In this document: positions 1-6,584 of the stretch, one piece after another
Layout of the letters: every line of letters starts with the position of its first letter
Numbering within the stretch: position 1 is the first letter of the stretch
NCBI GenBank assembly: GCA_903868035.1
Contig: CAIPTQ010000180.1
Coordinates: forward strand, 1 to 19,692
Direction of reading: 5' to 3'
From: an uncultured Phycisphaerales bacterium
GTDB taxonomy: Bacteria > Planctomycetota > Phycisphaerae > WQYP01
Length of the DNA stretch: 19,692 nucleotides
The notes under the pieces: generated by a model
Database searches by the model: none
What the model saw: the letters and a program-made list of their open reading frames with translations, nothing else
Told to the model about the DNA's origin: nothing
Made by a program: the position numbers and the translations under genes

Positions 1-103
1 TGAAACCCGTAGTTTTTGCGTTGGCGATATTGTTCGTAATTACCGCCTGCTTCGTCACTTGCGCCTGCATCCCCGCCGCCGAAAGATATAGTCCATAATT
101 CAT
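1..103 (-). CDS. Flagellar rod/hook basal-body protein (FlgF/FlgG family), 5' fragment
   Basis: Only the first 34 codons lie in the window; the gene runs off the left edge. The reverse strand from the ATG at 103 reads MNYGLYLSAAGMQAQ, then VTKQAVITNNIANAKTTGF. This is the conserved N-terminal signature of the flagellar axial family (rod proteins FlgB/C/F/G and hook FlgE), in which an ANNLANxxTxGF motif sits in an N-terminal helix used for axial assembly. The M-Y-GLY-S-A-G opening is closest in style to FlgF/FlgG, and I cannot separate the two from this fragment. The ATG overlaps the TGA of the upstream small ORF (ATGA), which suggests translational coupling. It implies that a flagellar operon continues to the left. 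Confidence 0.85.
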   Translation of the reverse strand, partial: MNYGLYLSAAGMQAQVTKQAVITNNIANAKTTGF

Positions 104-384
104 CGCGCATCCTCCGGCTTGGCAAGCGTAAGTACGCCTTGAGCCTGGCTTTGCATTAATTGTTCCAAATGTTCCAAAGTAGCAATTTCCGCAAGTTTCA
201 ATATTCGCTGCGCAATCAATTCCAAATCCAAGCCATTTTCTTTCATAATCATGACAATTACTTTGCAACCGTCATACCGCCCCCAACCGTCTTTCCATAT
301 TGGCACATAAGTCTTTGCAATATAACAACTTACAGAATCTGACCGCATCCCAATCCCCCACAAAAATAGCGCAATGGTCTCCAC
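100..384 (-). CDS. Small ORF upstream of and overlapping the flagellar gene; hypothetical
   Basis: This 94-codon ORF starts with GTG at 384, and its TGA overlaps the ATG of the flagellar gene. AGGAA lies about 11 nt before the GTG, which is rather far. The second half (LDLELIAQRILKLAEIATL onwards) looks like a real amphipathic, leucine-rich helix. The first half (ALFLWGIGMRSDSVSCYIAK) looks less protein-like. An internal ATG at 246 would give a 48-aa protein containing only the helical part, but it has no clear SD. The coupled ATGA junction is the best argument that at least the 3' part is translated with the flagellar gene. I recognise no family. The start is uncertain, and the upper half may be non-coding. 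Confidence 0.4.
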   Translation of the reverse strand: METIALFLWGIGMRSDSVSCYIAKTYVPIWKDGWGRYDGCKVIVMIMKENGLDLELIAQRILKLAEIATLEHLEQLMQSQAQGVLTLAKPEDAR

Positions 385-516
385 TCAGAGCGCAATTCCT
401 GCAACCCCACCCAGAAATCCATGCCCGTACATATGAGCACCATCGGCGCGAAAATGCGCTATGTTCTGCGTTCACCGCTCCATGAAGTGCGGCCTCCGCA
501 ACACTGCGGAGCGATG

Positions 517-563
517 AAAAACGCGTGATGAGCGTACAGTACACTAGCGCGGAGCGCGTTTTT
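517..563. repeat. Inverted repeat with flanking A and T tracts (terminator-like)
   Basis: The arms AAAAACGCG (517-525) and CGCGTTTTT (555-563) are perfectly complementary over 9 bp, and two more T-rich runs follow to 576. Read rightwards it has the look of an intrinsic terminator, although the 29-nt loop is long. It lies between divergent genes where no terminator is needed, so it may end an unseen short transcript or be a remnant. Confidence 0.4.
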
Positions 564-730
564 TACACTTTTTTTTCAGTGCGGAAACGTGGGAGGATAT
601 TTCGTGATACGGAAATTTCACAATTGAGCGGCGCGAATCTTTCGCGGTTCGGCGGAAGGTCCGGTCGAAAAGTTGACCGGCATGCCGCGCGGTGACGGCG
701 GTGGAGGTGGCGGACATCACGGTGAGGGAC

Positions 731-736
731 TATGAT
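731..736 (+). promoter_or_regulatory. Possible -10 box for the antitoxin gene
   Basis: TATGAT matches the sigma-70 -10 consensus at five of six positions. It would place the transcript start near 743, about 27 nt before the ATG at 770 and upstream of its SD. The matching -35 region (TGGCGG near 708) is poor. Confidence 0.35.
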
Positions 737-769
737 GCATGTGCGCAAGTGAATGGGAGGATACACACA

Positions 770-1027
770 ATGCTTCGAAAGACCATTACCATCGACATGG
801 AAGCCTACGCGCGGCTGAAGCAGAATCAATTGCCGAAGGAATCCATCAGCCAGGTAATCAAGCGGCTCTTCAAGGCACCGCCGCGAAACAAGCGGATGAT
901 AAAGACGTCGAAGGATCTCGACGCATGGTTGAAAAAGTTTGCGCAACATCCCATGAGTGAAAAGACGGCACGGGCCATCGAGGATCAGGTGTCGGGACGG
1001 CTTCAGCGAAGCCGCGGGAGCTTGTAA
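770..1027 (+). CDS. VapB-like antitoxin, apparently without a toxin partner
   Basis: This 85-aa protein begins MLRKTITIDMEAYARLKQNQ, followed by a PKESISQVIKRLF segment. The pattern (short beta strand, xxYxRLK helix, then ESxSxVIxRL helix) is that of VapB-type antitoxins in the DUF217-like group. These bind DNA through the N-terminus and neutralise a PIN-domain toxin through the C-terminus. The ATG at 770 is chosen because GGGAGGA (755-761) stands 8 nt upstream; an in-frame ATG at 692 has no such signal. A vapC gene normally follows directly. Here the next gene, 9 nt downstream, is a membrane protein with a GspG-like domain. The antitoxin is therefore an orphan, or it regulates something else. 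The family call is by motif only. Confidence 0.7.
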   Translation: MLRKTITIDMEAYARLKQNQLPKESISQVIKRLFKAPPRNKRMIKTSKDLDAWLKKFAQHPMSEKTARAIEDQVSGRLQRSRGSL

Positions 1028-1036
1028 AGGACAAAC

Positions 1037-1660
1037 ATGGCAAATGCTTCATCCAATATAGGAATGGCGCCGCCAGCAAAAACGCCCGCGCGTAATTGGA
1101 TGGCGCTCTGGTCCATGATTCTGGGGATCATCGGGGCCGCGCTCTGGTGGTCGATGGTCTGGGGCATCATGGGAGCCGAACCCATGAGTTGTGCTCTGGT
1201 AGCGATACCGCTGGGGCTGGTTGCGGGCATCCTGGGAATCATCGGATTGCTGAGGCCTGGGCGGAAGGCCATGGCGATCACAGGATTGGCCGCGAGCGCG
1301 TTCATGGTCGCGCTCTTTTTCGGAGTAGTTCAATTCGATACCACGCCACGCGTAACAGCCGCGCGCATCGTCACGGCCAAGGGGCGCATTTTCAAACTGA
1401 CCATGGCGCTCCAGGCGTTCAAGAAAGATATCGGACGATACCCCACCGAAAACGAGGAACCCATGGCGTTGAACAATAAGTTGGCTGGTCCGGAAGGTGG
1501 ATTATGGCACGGCCCCTATATTGCGGAAAATGATACTGATCCATGGGGGCGATGTTACATTTACCGGTATCCTGGAATTATTCATCCGGATAGTTTTGAT
1601 TTGTTGTCAATGGGACCGGATGGGGAGGCGGGGACCGCGGACGATATTGTCAATCCATAA
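1037..1660 (+). CDS. Three-helix membrane protein with C-terminal type II secretion GspG-like domain
   Basis: This is a 207-aa protein. Hydrophobic segments at about 21-45, 50-74 and 79-98 have the GIIG/GLVAGILGIIG character of DUF4190-like membrane modules. An exported domain of about 100 residues follows: a helix (ARIVTAKGRIFKLTMALQAF), then DIGRYPT, GPYI, DPWG, YIYRYPG and a terminal GPDGEAGTADDI loop. In the GspG major pseudopilin family these elements form the C-terminal fold, and the last loop binds calcium. The usual prepilin helix with a GFTLxE cleavage site is absent, so the protein cannot be a normal pseudopilin. The start is supported by AAAGGA overlapping the antitoxin stop, 5 nt before the ATG, so the two genes are probably co-transcribed and coupled. 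Function unknown. Confidence 0.8.
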   Translation: MANASSNIGMAPPAKTPARNWMALWSMILGIIGAALWWSMVWGIMGAEPMSCALVAIPLGLVAGILGIIGLLRPGRKAMAITGLAASAFMVALFFGVVQFDTTPRVTAARIVTAKGRIFKLTMALQAFKKDIGRYPTENEEPMALNNKLAGPEGGLWHGPYIAENDTDPWGRCYIYRYPGIIHPDSFDLLSMGPDGEAGTADDIVNP

Positions 1661-1697
1661 ATGACGCAACTTACGCCACTTTCCCCAAAAAAACCGT

Positions 1698-1703
1698 TAA
1701 ACT
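1698..1703 (+). promoter_or_regulatory. Putative -10 box, leaderless start of the DUF58 gene
   Basis: TAAACT stands 6 nt before the ATG at 1710, and no SD is present. The same arrangement occurs before three other genes in this window. A start about 7 nt past the box would place the mRNA 5' end at the ATG. Confidence 0.4.
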
Positions 1704-1709
1704 ACCGCC

Positions 1710-2696
1710 ATGGCCATTCAGCGGTACAAGTTCTTCAAGGCCCAGCAGGCGGCGCAACTGCGGCGGTTGGAGCTTACGGTGCGCGGGGTGGTGGTGGGGG
1801 TGTTTGCGGGGTTGCATAAGTCGCCGCACAAGGGGTTTTCGATTGAATTTGCGGAGCATCGGGAGTATGTGCCGGGGGATGAGCTGAAGCATTTGGACTG
1901 GACGCTGCTGGCGCGCTCGGACCGGTACTACATCAAGCAGTACGAGCAGGAGACCAACTTGCGGGCGACGATCTGCCTGGATGCGTCGGGGTCGATGGCG
2001 TTCCGGGGGGCGGAGGGGACGAGGAGAGACAAGGAGACAAGGAGACAGGGAGACAAGGAGAAGGGGACGGGCGCGGTGGGGGAGAATGTGCCGCTGGTGG
2101 CGGGGAAGGTGAGCAAGTTTGAATATGCGGCGGTGTTGGCGGCGTCGCTGGCGTTTATGCTGGGCAATCAGCAGGATTTGGTGGGGCTGACGGTTTTTAA
2201 TGAGGACATCACGCTGGAAGTGCCGCAGGGGAACGGGCCGAGCCACCTGGACCAGATTTTCCGCAAGCTCGAGGAGGTGCGGCCGGGCAAGGAAACTAAC
2301 GTGGCCGAGACGCTGCATCACCTGGCGAATAAAATTCCCCGGCGGGGGCTGGTGATCCTGATTTCGGACCTGCTGGACGACCCGGACCAGATTCTGCTGG
2401 CGTTGCAGCATCTGCGGCACGCGCGGCATCAGCTTATTGTGTTGCAGGTTCTGGACCGTGCGGAGACGGATTTGCCGTTCGGGCGGCCGGTGATGTTCGA
2501 GGACATGGAAACCAAGGCGCGGCTGCAGATCGATCCGCAAACGATCCGGCAGGACTACCGGCGGGAGATGGCGGCGTTTTTGGACAACCTGAAGCTGCGG
2601 TGCGGGCAGTTCCGGATGGATTATGTGCTGGCGTATACGGATGTGCCGTGGGAGGCGCAGGTGCGGGAGGTATTGCGGCGGACGGGGGGGAAATGA
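1710..2696 (+). CDS. DUF58 domain protein (vWA-like fold)
   Basis: This 328-aa protein has the DUF58 layout: a FSIEFAEHREYVPGDELKHL segment, DWTLLARSDRYYIKQYEQET, then a vWA-like strand with LDASGSM (D91) and a later VILISDLLDD. In established genomic contexts DUF58 proteins work with MoxR-type AAA ATPases and BatA-like vWA proteins. No MoxR gene adjoins this one in the window. Directly after the metal-site motif is a charged insertion of about 35 residues (TRRDKETRRQGDKEK) encoded by an 8-bp tandem repeat, before the domain resumes at KVSKFEYAAVLAASLAF. The gene lacks an SD and starts 6 nt after a TANNNT box. Family assignment is firm; the role is inferred only from the family. Confidence 0.88.
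   Translation: MAIQRYKFFKAQQAAQLRRLELTVRGVVVGVFAGLHKSPHKGFSIEFAEHREYVPGDELKHLDWTLLARSDRYYIKQYEQETNLRATICLDASGSMAFRGAEGTRRDKETRRQGDKEKGTGAVGENVPLVAGKVSKFEYAAVLAASLAFMLGNQQDLVGLTVFNEDITLEVPQGNGPSHLDQIFRKLEEVRPGKETNVAETLHHLANKIPRRGLVILISDLLDDPDQILLALQHLRHARHQLIVLQVLDRAETDLPFGRPVMFEDMETKARLQIDPQTIRQDYRREMAAFLDNLKLRCGQFRMDYVLAYTDVPWEAQVREVLRRTGGK
2026..2065 (+). repeat. 8-bp tandem repeat inside the DUF58 gene
   Basis: The unit GAGACAAG occurs at 2026-2033, 2034-2041, 2042-2049 (as GAGACAGG) and 2050-2057, followed by a degenerate fifth unit. It is read in frame as a charged Arg/Lys/Asp/Glu stretch. Similar GGAGACAAG arrays are, from memory, common as dispersed repeats in other bacterial genomes, where they usually lie between genes. 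Confidence 0.85.
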
Positions 2697-2787
2697 GCGG
2701 CCAGCGAAAAAGAGTGTATTCTTGTATGTTGTACACGGGATAGTTACCATTAAATCAACTTGTAACTCTTATTGGCTTGGGGTTGCC

Positions 2788-4284
2788 ATGAGAAAATGGA
2801 CAGACTTGCCGCCTACCGCTGATTACACGGCTCACCGCCGCTCTCGCATGATTTGTTGGGCATTATTCGGCGGTACTTTTCTGGTAATCCCGGCCGTACT
2901 TTTCGGCCAGGCCGCAGAGCCAACGGATAAGCCCCGCGATTCTGGCGATGCCGCGGCATGGCTGCGTTATGCATCCCAGGAAGAGGATAAGGTAGGAGGC
3001 ATTCAGGGACTTGAGTGGATCGCACAACTGCAAGGCGATGCGAAAGATAAAGTGGGCCTGGATCAGACGGCAACACGGCTTGTCAATAAGCTTCTAAAAC
3101 AAACGGGACCTATCCCGTCCGCTTACGACTATGATGCATATGCCGAGTTGGCGGGTGCCTACGCCCAATGCGACGACATGGAGAATTTCAAAAAATATGC
3201 GGCGAAAACAGACTTCAAGGAACGCCCCAATGCCGTCATCATGATGTACGCCGTCGCCCGGGATTATCCCGCCATGGAGAAGGCCTTGGCGGAGGGCCAG
3301 TGGGAAGGCAATCAAAATGAAGGCGCATATTGCGTAGCAGCCCTGAGAGTGGCGCGCGACAGCCGCGACGAAGCCGAGAAGGTTCTTCAAGCCGCGCGGG
3401 AAAGATTTAAATTTGGCGCTGCCACGACGAAAATCGCGCGCACTTATGCGGATTTGGGTGATATGGTCAAGGCGTTGACCCTCACACAACATATGGGTTT
3501 GGAGGATAAAACCTGGGTGATGGGCATCGTCGTCAATAAACTGCATCAGGACGGATCCCATTGGGGCGCACGGCTGATCGAGGCGGAAATCGTCCGCATC
3601 ATTTCAAACGCATCCGACGATTTGCATTGGCAACGTTTCAGTTGGCCCATGGTAAGATTGTATGATCACCAAATGCGCTTGGGGCGCCAGGTCGATGCCT
3701 TGGAGACACTGCAAAAAATGGTGCCGCAGGGGCAGCTTCCGACAACGGATATGGAGCGCGGTGATTGGTGTGAGCAATTTGAAACTGTCATCAGGTTGGC
3801 GGAAGAATCGGGATACGGGGAGATTGCGGATCGCGATCTTCAGATTGCACTGCGGGATCTGGGCGAAGAATCTCCTGAAGGCAAACGGCTGAAGCATTTG
3901 CTGATCGATATGCGCGAACACAAACCACGGCGGCTCTCTCCGCTGGAAGCGTTTCAAGCACTCCCGGCCGCACTGGCACTGAAGGACGAAACCGAGCAAC
4001 TCCAAGCGATTGCGGAAATTTATCGGAACTGCCCGGATATTGATACCCGCATGACGATCATCCAGCAATATCGCTCCACGTCCTATCAGACGTATTTTAT
4101 TCGCGAGTTGGTGCCCATACTGGTACGGGCTGAGGAAAATAAACGCACCGGGAATGCCGCGGCCGCCAAGCCGCGTGACCTATGGACATGGGTTGAATCG
4201 CTTGCCGATGGCAATAGCCGGGTGACCGCCGCCGAAGAAATCGGACAGGAGCTTATCACCTTGCGCCGCCAAGTCGCAGAATAA
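2788..4284 (+). CDS. Exported or membrane-anchored helical-repeat-like protein, unknown function
   Basis: This is a 498-aa protein. After a basic N-terminus (AHRRSR) comes a single hydrophobic segment at about 22-41, followed by QAAEP. It looks like a signal peptide with a long n-region, or a membrane anchor. An in-frame ATG at 2848 would give a more typical short signal peptide. The rest is rich in Ala, Glu and Leu and consists of helix pairs (AYAQCDDMENFKKYAAKTDF, KIARTYADLGDMVKALTLTQ), suggesting a TPR/Sel1-like solenoid. No catalytic motif is visible. Codon use is less GC-biased than in galK or the kinase. A run of about 90 nt before the ATG is AT-rich and may contain a promoter; TTGGGG just upstream is a weak SD. 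Convergent with the gene at 4572. Confidence 0.75.
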   Translation: MRKWTDLPPTADYTAHRRSRMICWALFGGTFLVIPAVLFGQAAEPTDKPRDSGDAAAWLRYASQEEDKVGGIQGLEWIAQLQGDAKDKVGLDQTATRLVNKLLKQTGPIPSAYDYDAYAELAGAYAQCDDMENFKKYAAKTDFKERPNAVIMMYAVARDYPAMEKALAEGQWEGNQNEGAYCVAALRVARDSRDEAEKVLQAARERFKFGAATTKIARTYADLGDMVKALTLTQHMGLEDKTWVMGIVVNKLHQDGSHWGARLIEAEIVRIISNASDDLHWQRFSWPMVRLYDHQMRLGRQVDALETLQKMVPQGQLPTTDMERGDWCEQFETVIRLAEESGYGEIADRDLQIALRDLGEESPEGKRLKHLLIDMREHKPRRLSPLEAFQALPAALALKDETEQLQAIAEIYRNCPDIDTRMTIIQQYRSTSYQTYFIRELVPILVRAEENKRTGNAAAAKPRDLWTWVESLADGNSRVTAAEEIGQELITLRRQVAE

Positions 4285-4344
4285 TCCAAATGATTTTTCC
4301 CAAGCGTGGAAGCCGCAACCACAGTGTATCGCAGGCCCCACAGG

Positions 4345-4436
4345 CATGCTTTTGACGCAGATATTGCAGGCGAGGCGGCGTGCATGGGCGAACATGCGAG
4401 CGGAAATCCACCTACCCTCACTGCGTCAAAAGCATG
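4345..4436. repeat. 92-bp inverted-repeat element, copy A
   Basis: The ends CATGCTTTTGACGCAG (4345-4360) and CTGCGTCAAAAGCATG (4421-4436) are perfect 16-bp inverted repeats. An inner hairpin GCATG-GGCGAA-CATGC lies near 4382-4397. The sequence before it (CAGTGTATCGCAGGCCCC, 4322-4339) resembles that before copy C. It has no coding capacity of its own and sits in a convergent intergenic space, like a REP or MITE. Confidence 0.9.
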
Positions 4437-4461
4437 GCACCCGCGTCCCAGGCCCCACGGG

Positions 4462-4553
4462 CATGCTTTTGACGCAGATATTGCAGGCGAGGCGGCGTGC
4501 GTGGGCGAACATGCGAGCGGAAATCCACCCGCCCTCACTGCGTCAAAAGCATG
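4462..4553. repeat. 92-bp inverted-repeat element, copy B
   Basis: This copy is nearly identical to copy A and lies 117 bp downstream in the same orientation. It has the same perfect 16-bp ends at 4462-4477 and 4538-4553. The 25-bp linker between A and B (CACCCGCGTCCCAGGCCCCA core) also recurs to the right of copy C. The inner stem changes from GCATG to GCGTG, which keeps pairing as a G-T wobble. Confidence 0.9.
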
Positions 4554-4571
4554 GCACCCGCGAAGGAGGTT

Positions 4572-5354
4572 TCAGGGCGGAGAAATGTGTGGAAGATGAT
4601 TGGCGGCACGGGCCTTGGCATCGGTGGCAAAAAATGCCGCCAAGTCGGCATCTTGAACGAATGCATTGTTGGCATCGCACAGAATATAGCGCCCGCCGCG
4701 TTCTGGTATTGGCTTATCGTAAAGAATGATGACTTCTGGTCCTGAATCGATTGGTACACCCGAACCGGTGTAGACGTAGTCTGAATGGGCATCAATGAGG
4801 GAGACGATCTTCGGCCAGTCCGCAGGGGCAAGAGGAGATGGCAGGATCGCGGGAGCAGTATGGGAGAAGGGATCGAGAAGATCGTCGGGAGAGATGGACC
4901 CATCGGCGACCAGCACCGCCAGGTGCGGCGGGTAAGCGCCAGACCGCGATGCATAAGTTTTGCAGGCATCGTAAATTTTATGGAAATGAGACAGGTTGGC
5001 ATATTGAAAGTTATATTCGATGGACTCGCGCGCCGGACCCAGCAGCGGCAGAGTCGCCATGCATGACGATAGTGCAAGGCATACGGCCACGACCGCCAGC
5101 CAGTTGCCACGCGGAGATAGCGCCGGGCGCCGGAGACGAACGCCAGTGATGATCGTGGCAAGGATGCTCCCGAAGAGCAGGTTAAATAACAGGGTGACAG
5201 TGGAGGGCCGCGCGAGCCAAGTGAAATGGCACGAGTAAAGGAGCACCACGGAGGTAATACTTATGGCACAAAAAAAGGCGGACAAAAGGGCGCGGCGGCT
5301 GAACGGTCGGTTGGAGGACCGATTCGTGTGGTAATTGAGAACGGGTTGAGACAT
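4572..5354 (-). CDS. Three-helix membrane protein with extracytoplasmic pseudopilin-like domain; hypothetical
   Basis: This is a 260-aa protein. Hydrophobic segments at about 21-43, 52-72 and 84-107 are followed by an exported domain. That domain starts with a helix (SHFHKIYDACKTYASRSGAYP), continues with PDDLLDPF and VYTGSG, and ends with GGRYILCDANNAFVQDADL and AAFFATDAKARAA. The helix plus a G-x-YPP step recalls type II secretion GspG-like domains. The end resembles the ...LYADGHVEFL... tail seen in planctomycete pseudopilin-related proteins, although the typical DGH is here DAN. Layout is similar to the 207-aa protein at 1037. The ATG at 5354 has only a weak GGAA upstream. Family and function are inferences. 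Confidence 0.75.
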   Translation of the reverse strand: MSQPVLNYHTNRSSNRPFSRRALLSAFFCAISITSVVLLYSCHFTWLARPSTVTLLFNLLFGSILATIITGVRLRRPALSPRGNWLAVVAVCLALSSCMATLPLLGPARESIEYNFQYANLSHFHKIYDACKTYASRSGAYPPHLAVLVADGSISPDDLLDPFSHTAPAILPSPLAPADWPKIVSLIDAHSDYVYTGSGVPIDSGPEVIILYDKPIPERGGRYILCDANNAFVQDADLAAFFATDAKARAANHLPHISPP

Positions 5355-5394
5355 TGGCGGGTTCCGCAGAATTCTGACCTTGGGCGCTATCAGA

Positions 5395-5694
5395 TTATAC
5401 GGTTGCGGACAGGACGGCGTCCACGGAGCGGCCCAGGCGTGTGAGGGCCGCGAGATCGCCGGTCAGGGTGCCGACGGGATGGACGGGGGAGGCGGCGCGG
5501 GGTTGGGCGTTGGTGCGGGCGGGGGTGGGGCCGAAGAAGAGGCACAAGGCATTGCCGGGGGGCCAGTACGCCAGCTCGCCGACGGTCATGAGTTCGCGGG
5601 CGTCGGGGTCCGCGGCAACGGAGAGGGGGGGGGTGTATTCCGCGAAAAGGCAAGCCCGTGCGATAGCAAACTGGTGAAAGAACGAGATGGCACG
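5395..5694 (-). pseudogene. Cyclophilin-like fold protein (TM1367/DUF369 family), 5'-truncated
   Basis: The reverse strand reads ...EYTPPLSVAADPDAREL, then VGELAYWPPGNALCLFFGPT, PASPV-like AASPVHPVG, and a GDLAAL end. The GDxAYWPPGxAxCIFFGPTP block and the following ASPVNxxG are diagnostic of the small cyclophilin-like proteins of the TM1367 group (about 120 aa). Only about 100 residues can be matched here. The only ATG in this frame (5589) would start in the middle of the fold. Upstream the reading frame stays open, but from 5703 on it reads through repeat copy C. The N-terminal strand of the family is missing and the sequence around 5645-5694 is already hard to align. I conclude the gene lost its 5' end at the repeat; an undetected start is the alternative. 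Confidence 0.65.
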
Positions 5695-5716
5695 CAGTGT
5701 ATCCCGGCCCCTCAGG

Positions 5717-5808
5717 CATGCTTTTGACGCAGATATTGCAGGCGAGGCGGCGTGCGTGGGCGAACATACGAGCAGATATCCACCCGCCCTGACCGCGTCA
5801 AAAGCATG
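5717..5808. repeat. 92-bp inverted-repeat element, copy C
   Basis: Ends at 5717-5732 and 5793-5808 match those of copies A and B, with one mismatch in the right end (CCGCGTC for CTGCGTC). The flanks are shared too: CAGTGTATCCCGGCCCC on the left (5695-5711) as at copy A, and CCCCGCGTCCCAGGCCCCAC on the right as between A and B. The inner stem is disrupted (CATAC for CATGC), so this copy is the most diverged. Confidence 0.9.
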
Positions 5809-5864
5809 GCCCCCGCGTCCCAGGCCCCACCGGCCGCGCGGGAAATCCGGATCAAGCCTGCATT

Positions 5865-5894
5865 AAAAAACGCCCTCGCACGGTTGCAAGGGCG
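5865..5894 (-). terminator. Intrinsic terminator of the 93-aa gene
   Basis: Read leftwards, CGCCCT and AGGGCG (5889-5894 and 5871-5876) form a stem, extended by GCA/TGC inside, followed at once by six Ts (5865-5870) and TAATG. It lies 31 nt past the stop of the gene at 5926-6207, a textbook rho-independent terminator. Confidence 0.85.
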
Positions 5895-5925
5895 CGGGAA
5901 GGAGCGGATCGTAAATTGAAAATCG

Positions 5926-6207
5926 TCAATGCCGGGTTTGGTCGGTGATGAGCAGTTCGCCGTGTTTGTCCTCGACGTGGAGGAACTGGCTTTTGACGAT
6001 GTGGTAGGTTTGGAGGATCTGGTTGGCATCGAGTTTGGGGGAGAGGGTATTGACGCGGAAGTGGTGGCCGCTGACCTGGGTGACGCGGACCATGTCGTAG
6101 GGGCGTTTGAGGACGTCGAGGTGATCGACGAGGCGGCGTTTGAGGTCGGGGTTGTTGCCGCCGCCATTGGTGGTTCCTGGTTCCCGTTTTTCGATGAGTG
6201 CCGCCAT
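5926..6207 (-). CDS. Hypothetical 93-aa protein
   Basis: The protein begins MAALIEKREPG and has a low-complexity GGGNN stretch, then a compact region (LKRRLVDHLDVLKRPYDMVR, VSGHHFRVNTLSP) ending in VKSQFLHVEDKHGELLITDQ. I recognise no family. The alternation of strands near the end (HFRVNTLS, SYFLHVED, GELLIT) suggests a small beta-rich domain. Evidence that it is real: AGGAG (6217-6221) lies 9 nt before the ATG, and an intrinsic terminator follows the stop. It therefore appears to be a single-gene transcript. No catalytic or binding motif is visible. Confidence 0.75.
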   Translation of the reverse strand: MAALIEKREPGTTNGGGNNPDLKRRLVDHLDVLKRPYDMVRVTQVSGHHFRVNTLSPKLDANQILQTYHIVKSQFLHVEDKHGELLITDQTRH

Positions 6208-6584
6208 TTCTATTCGCTCCTATTTCCGGGGTTCTCCCGGATTGCACCATTGTAGCGCATGGTAGGGGTTTTGTCGCACGCGTTCCCATACCTATCGCAC
6301 GAAGCGTGCGGAATCTTTAACTTTGGTGGGGAGATTGCCGCACACATTTCCGGACATGACAAGGGTTTATGAACGTTGGGCCGAAAACGCGCGGCGGCGG
6401 GCGGGGGTGGTGTCAGCGAGGCGGTTTTTCAGGGACGATGCGTTTGGGGACGCTGGCGGGGCGGATGGGCACGCAAATATACCCCCGCGGGCGTGATTTT
6501 TAGGGGGGGGTGCGATATTGTGGTGGGGCGGTGGTCCATTTGATGCCGGACGCCGCGCCAGACGTCCCACAGCAAAGGAACTTC
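6208..6584. other. Divergent intergenic region with alternative hairpins
   Basis: No gene is evident here. A hairpin GTGCGGAATCT/AGATTgCCGCAC spans 6306-6343 with one bulge. A shorter one, CGCAC-gaagc-GTGCG (6296-6310), uses some of the same bases, so the two exclude each other. CCGGG-type pairing at 6226-6240 lies in the leader of the leftward gene. The right end is G-rich (eight Gs near 6504). Confidence 0.45.

Larger units (their letters stand above)
385..769. other. Divergent intergenic region with hairpins
   Basis: This space separates the leftward flagellar genes from the rightward antitoxin gene. I see no convincing coding sequence. It holds a small hairpin at 494-511 (CTCCGC, loop AACACT, GCGGAG). 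A longer fold spans 517-563, with arms AAAAACGCG and CGCGTTTTT around a 29-nt loop, followed by T-rich sequence. The probable antitoxin promoter lies at the right end. Confidence 0.5.

Noticed and set aside
692..769. Upstream start of the antitoxin gene at 692
   Set aside because: No SD precedes it, and the added residues have no counterpart in VapB proteins; the ATG at 770 has GGGAGGA 8 nt upstream.
1671..2750. Leftward ORF of 359 codons opposite the DUF58 gene
   Set aside because: The translation is Arg/Pro/His/Leu-rich with no family signature, and the opposite frame is a clear DUF58 protein.
4322..4560. Tandem copies A and B as a CRISPR array
   Set aside because: The unit is 117 bp, only two copies are adjacent, and the sequence between the inverted ends is itself conserved, so there are no spacers.
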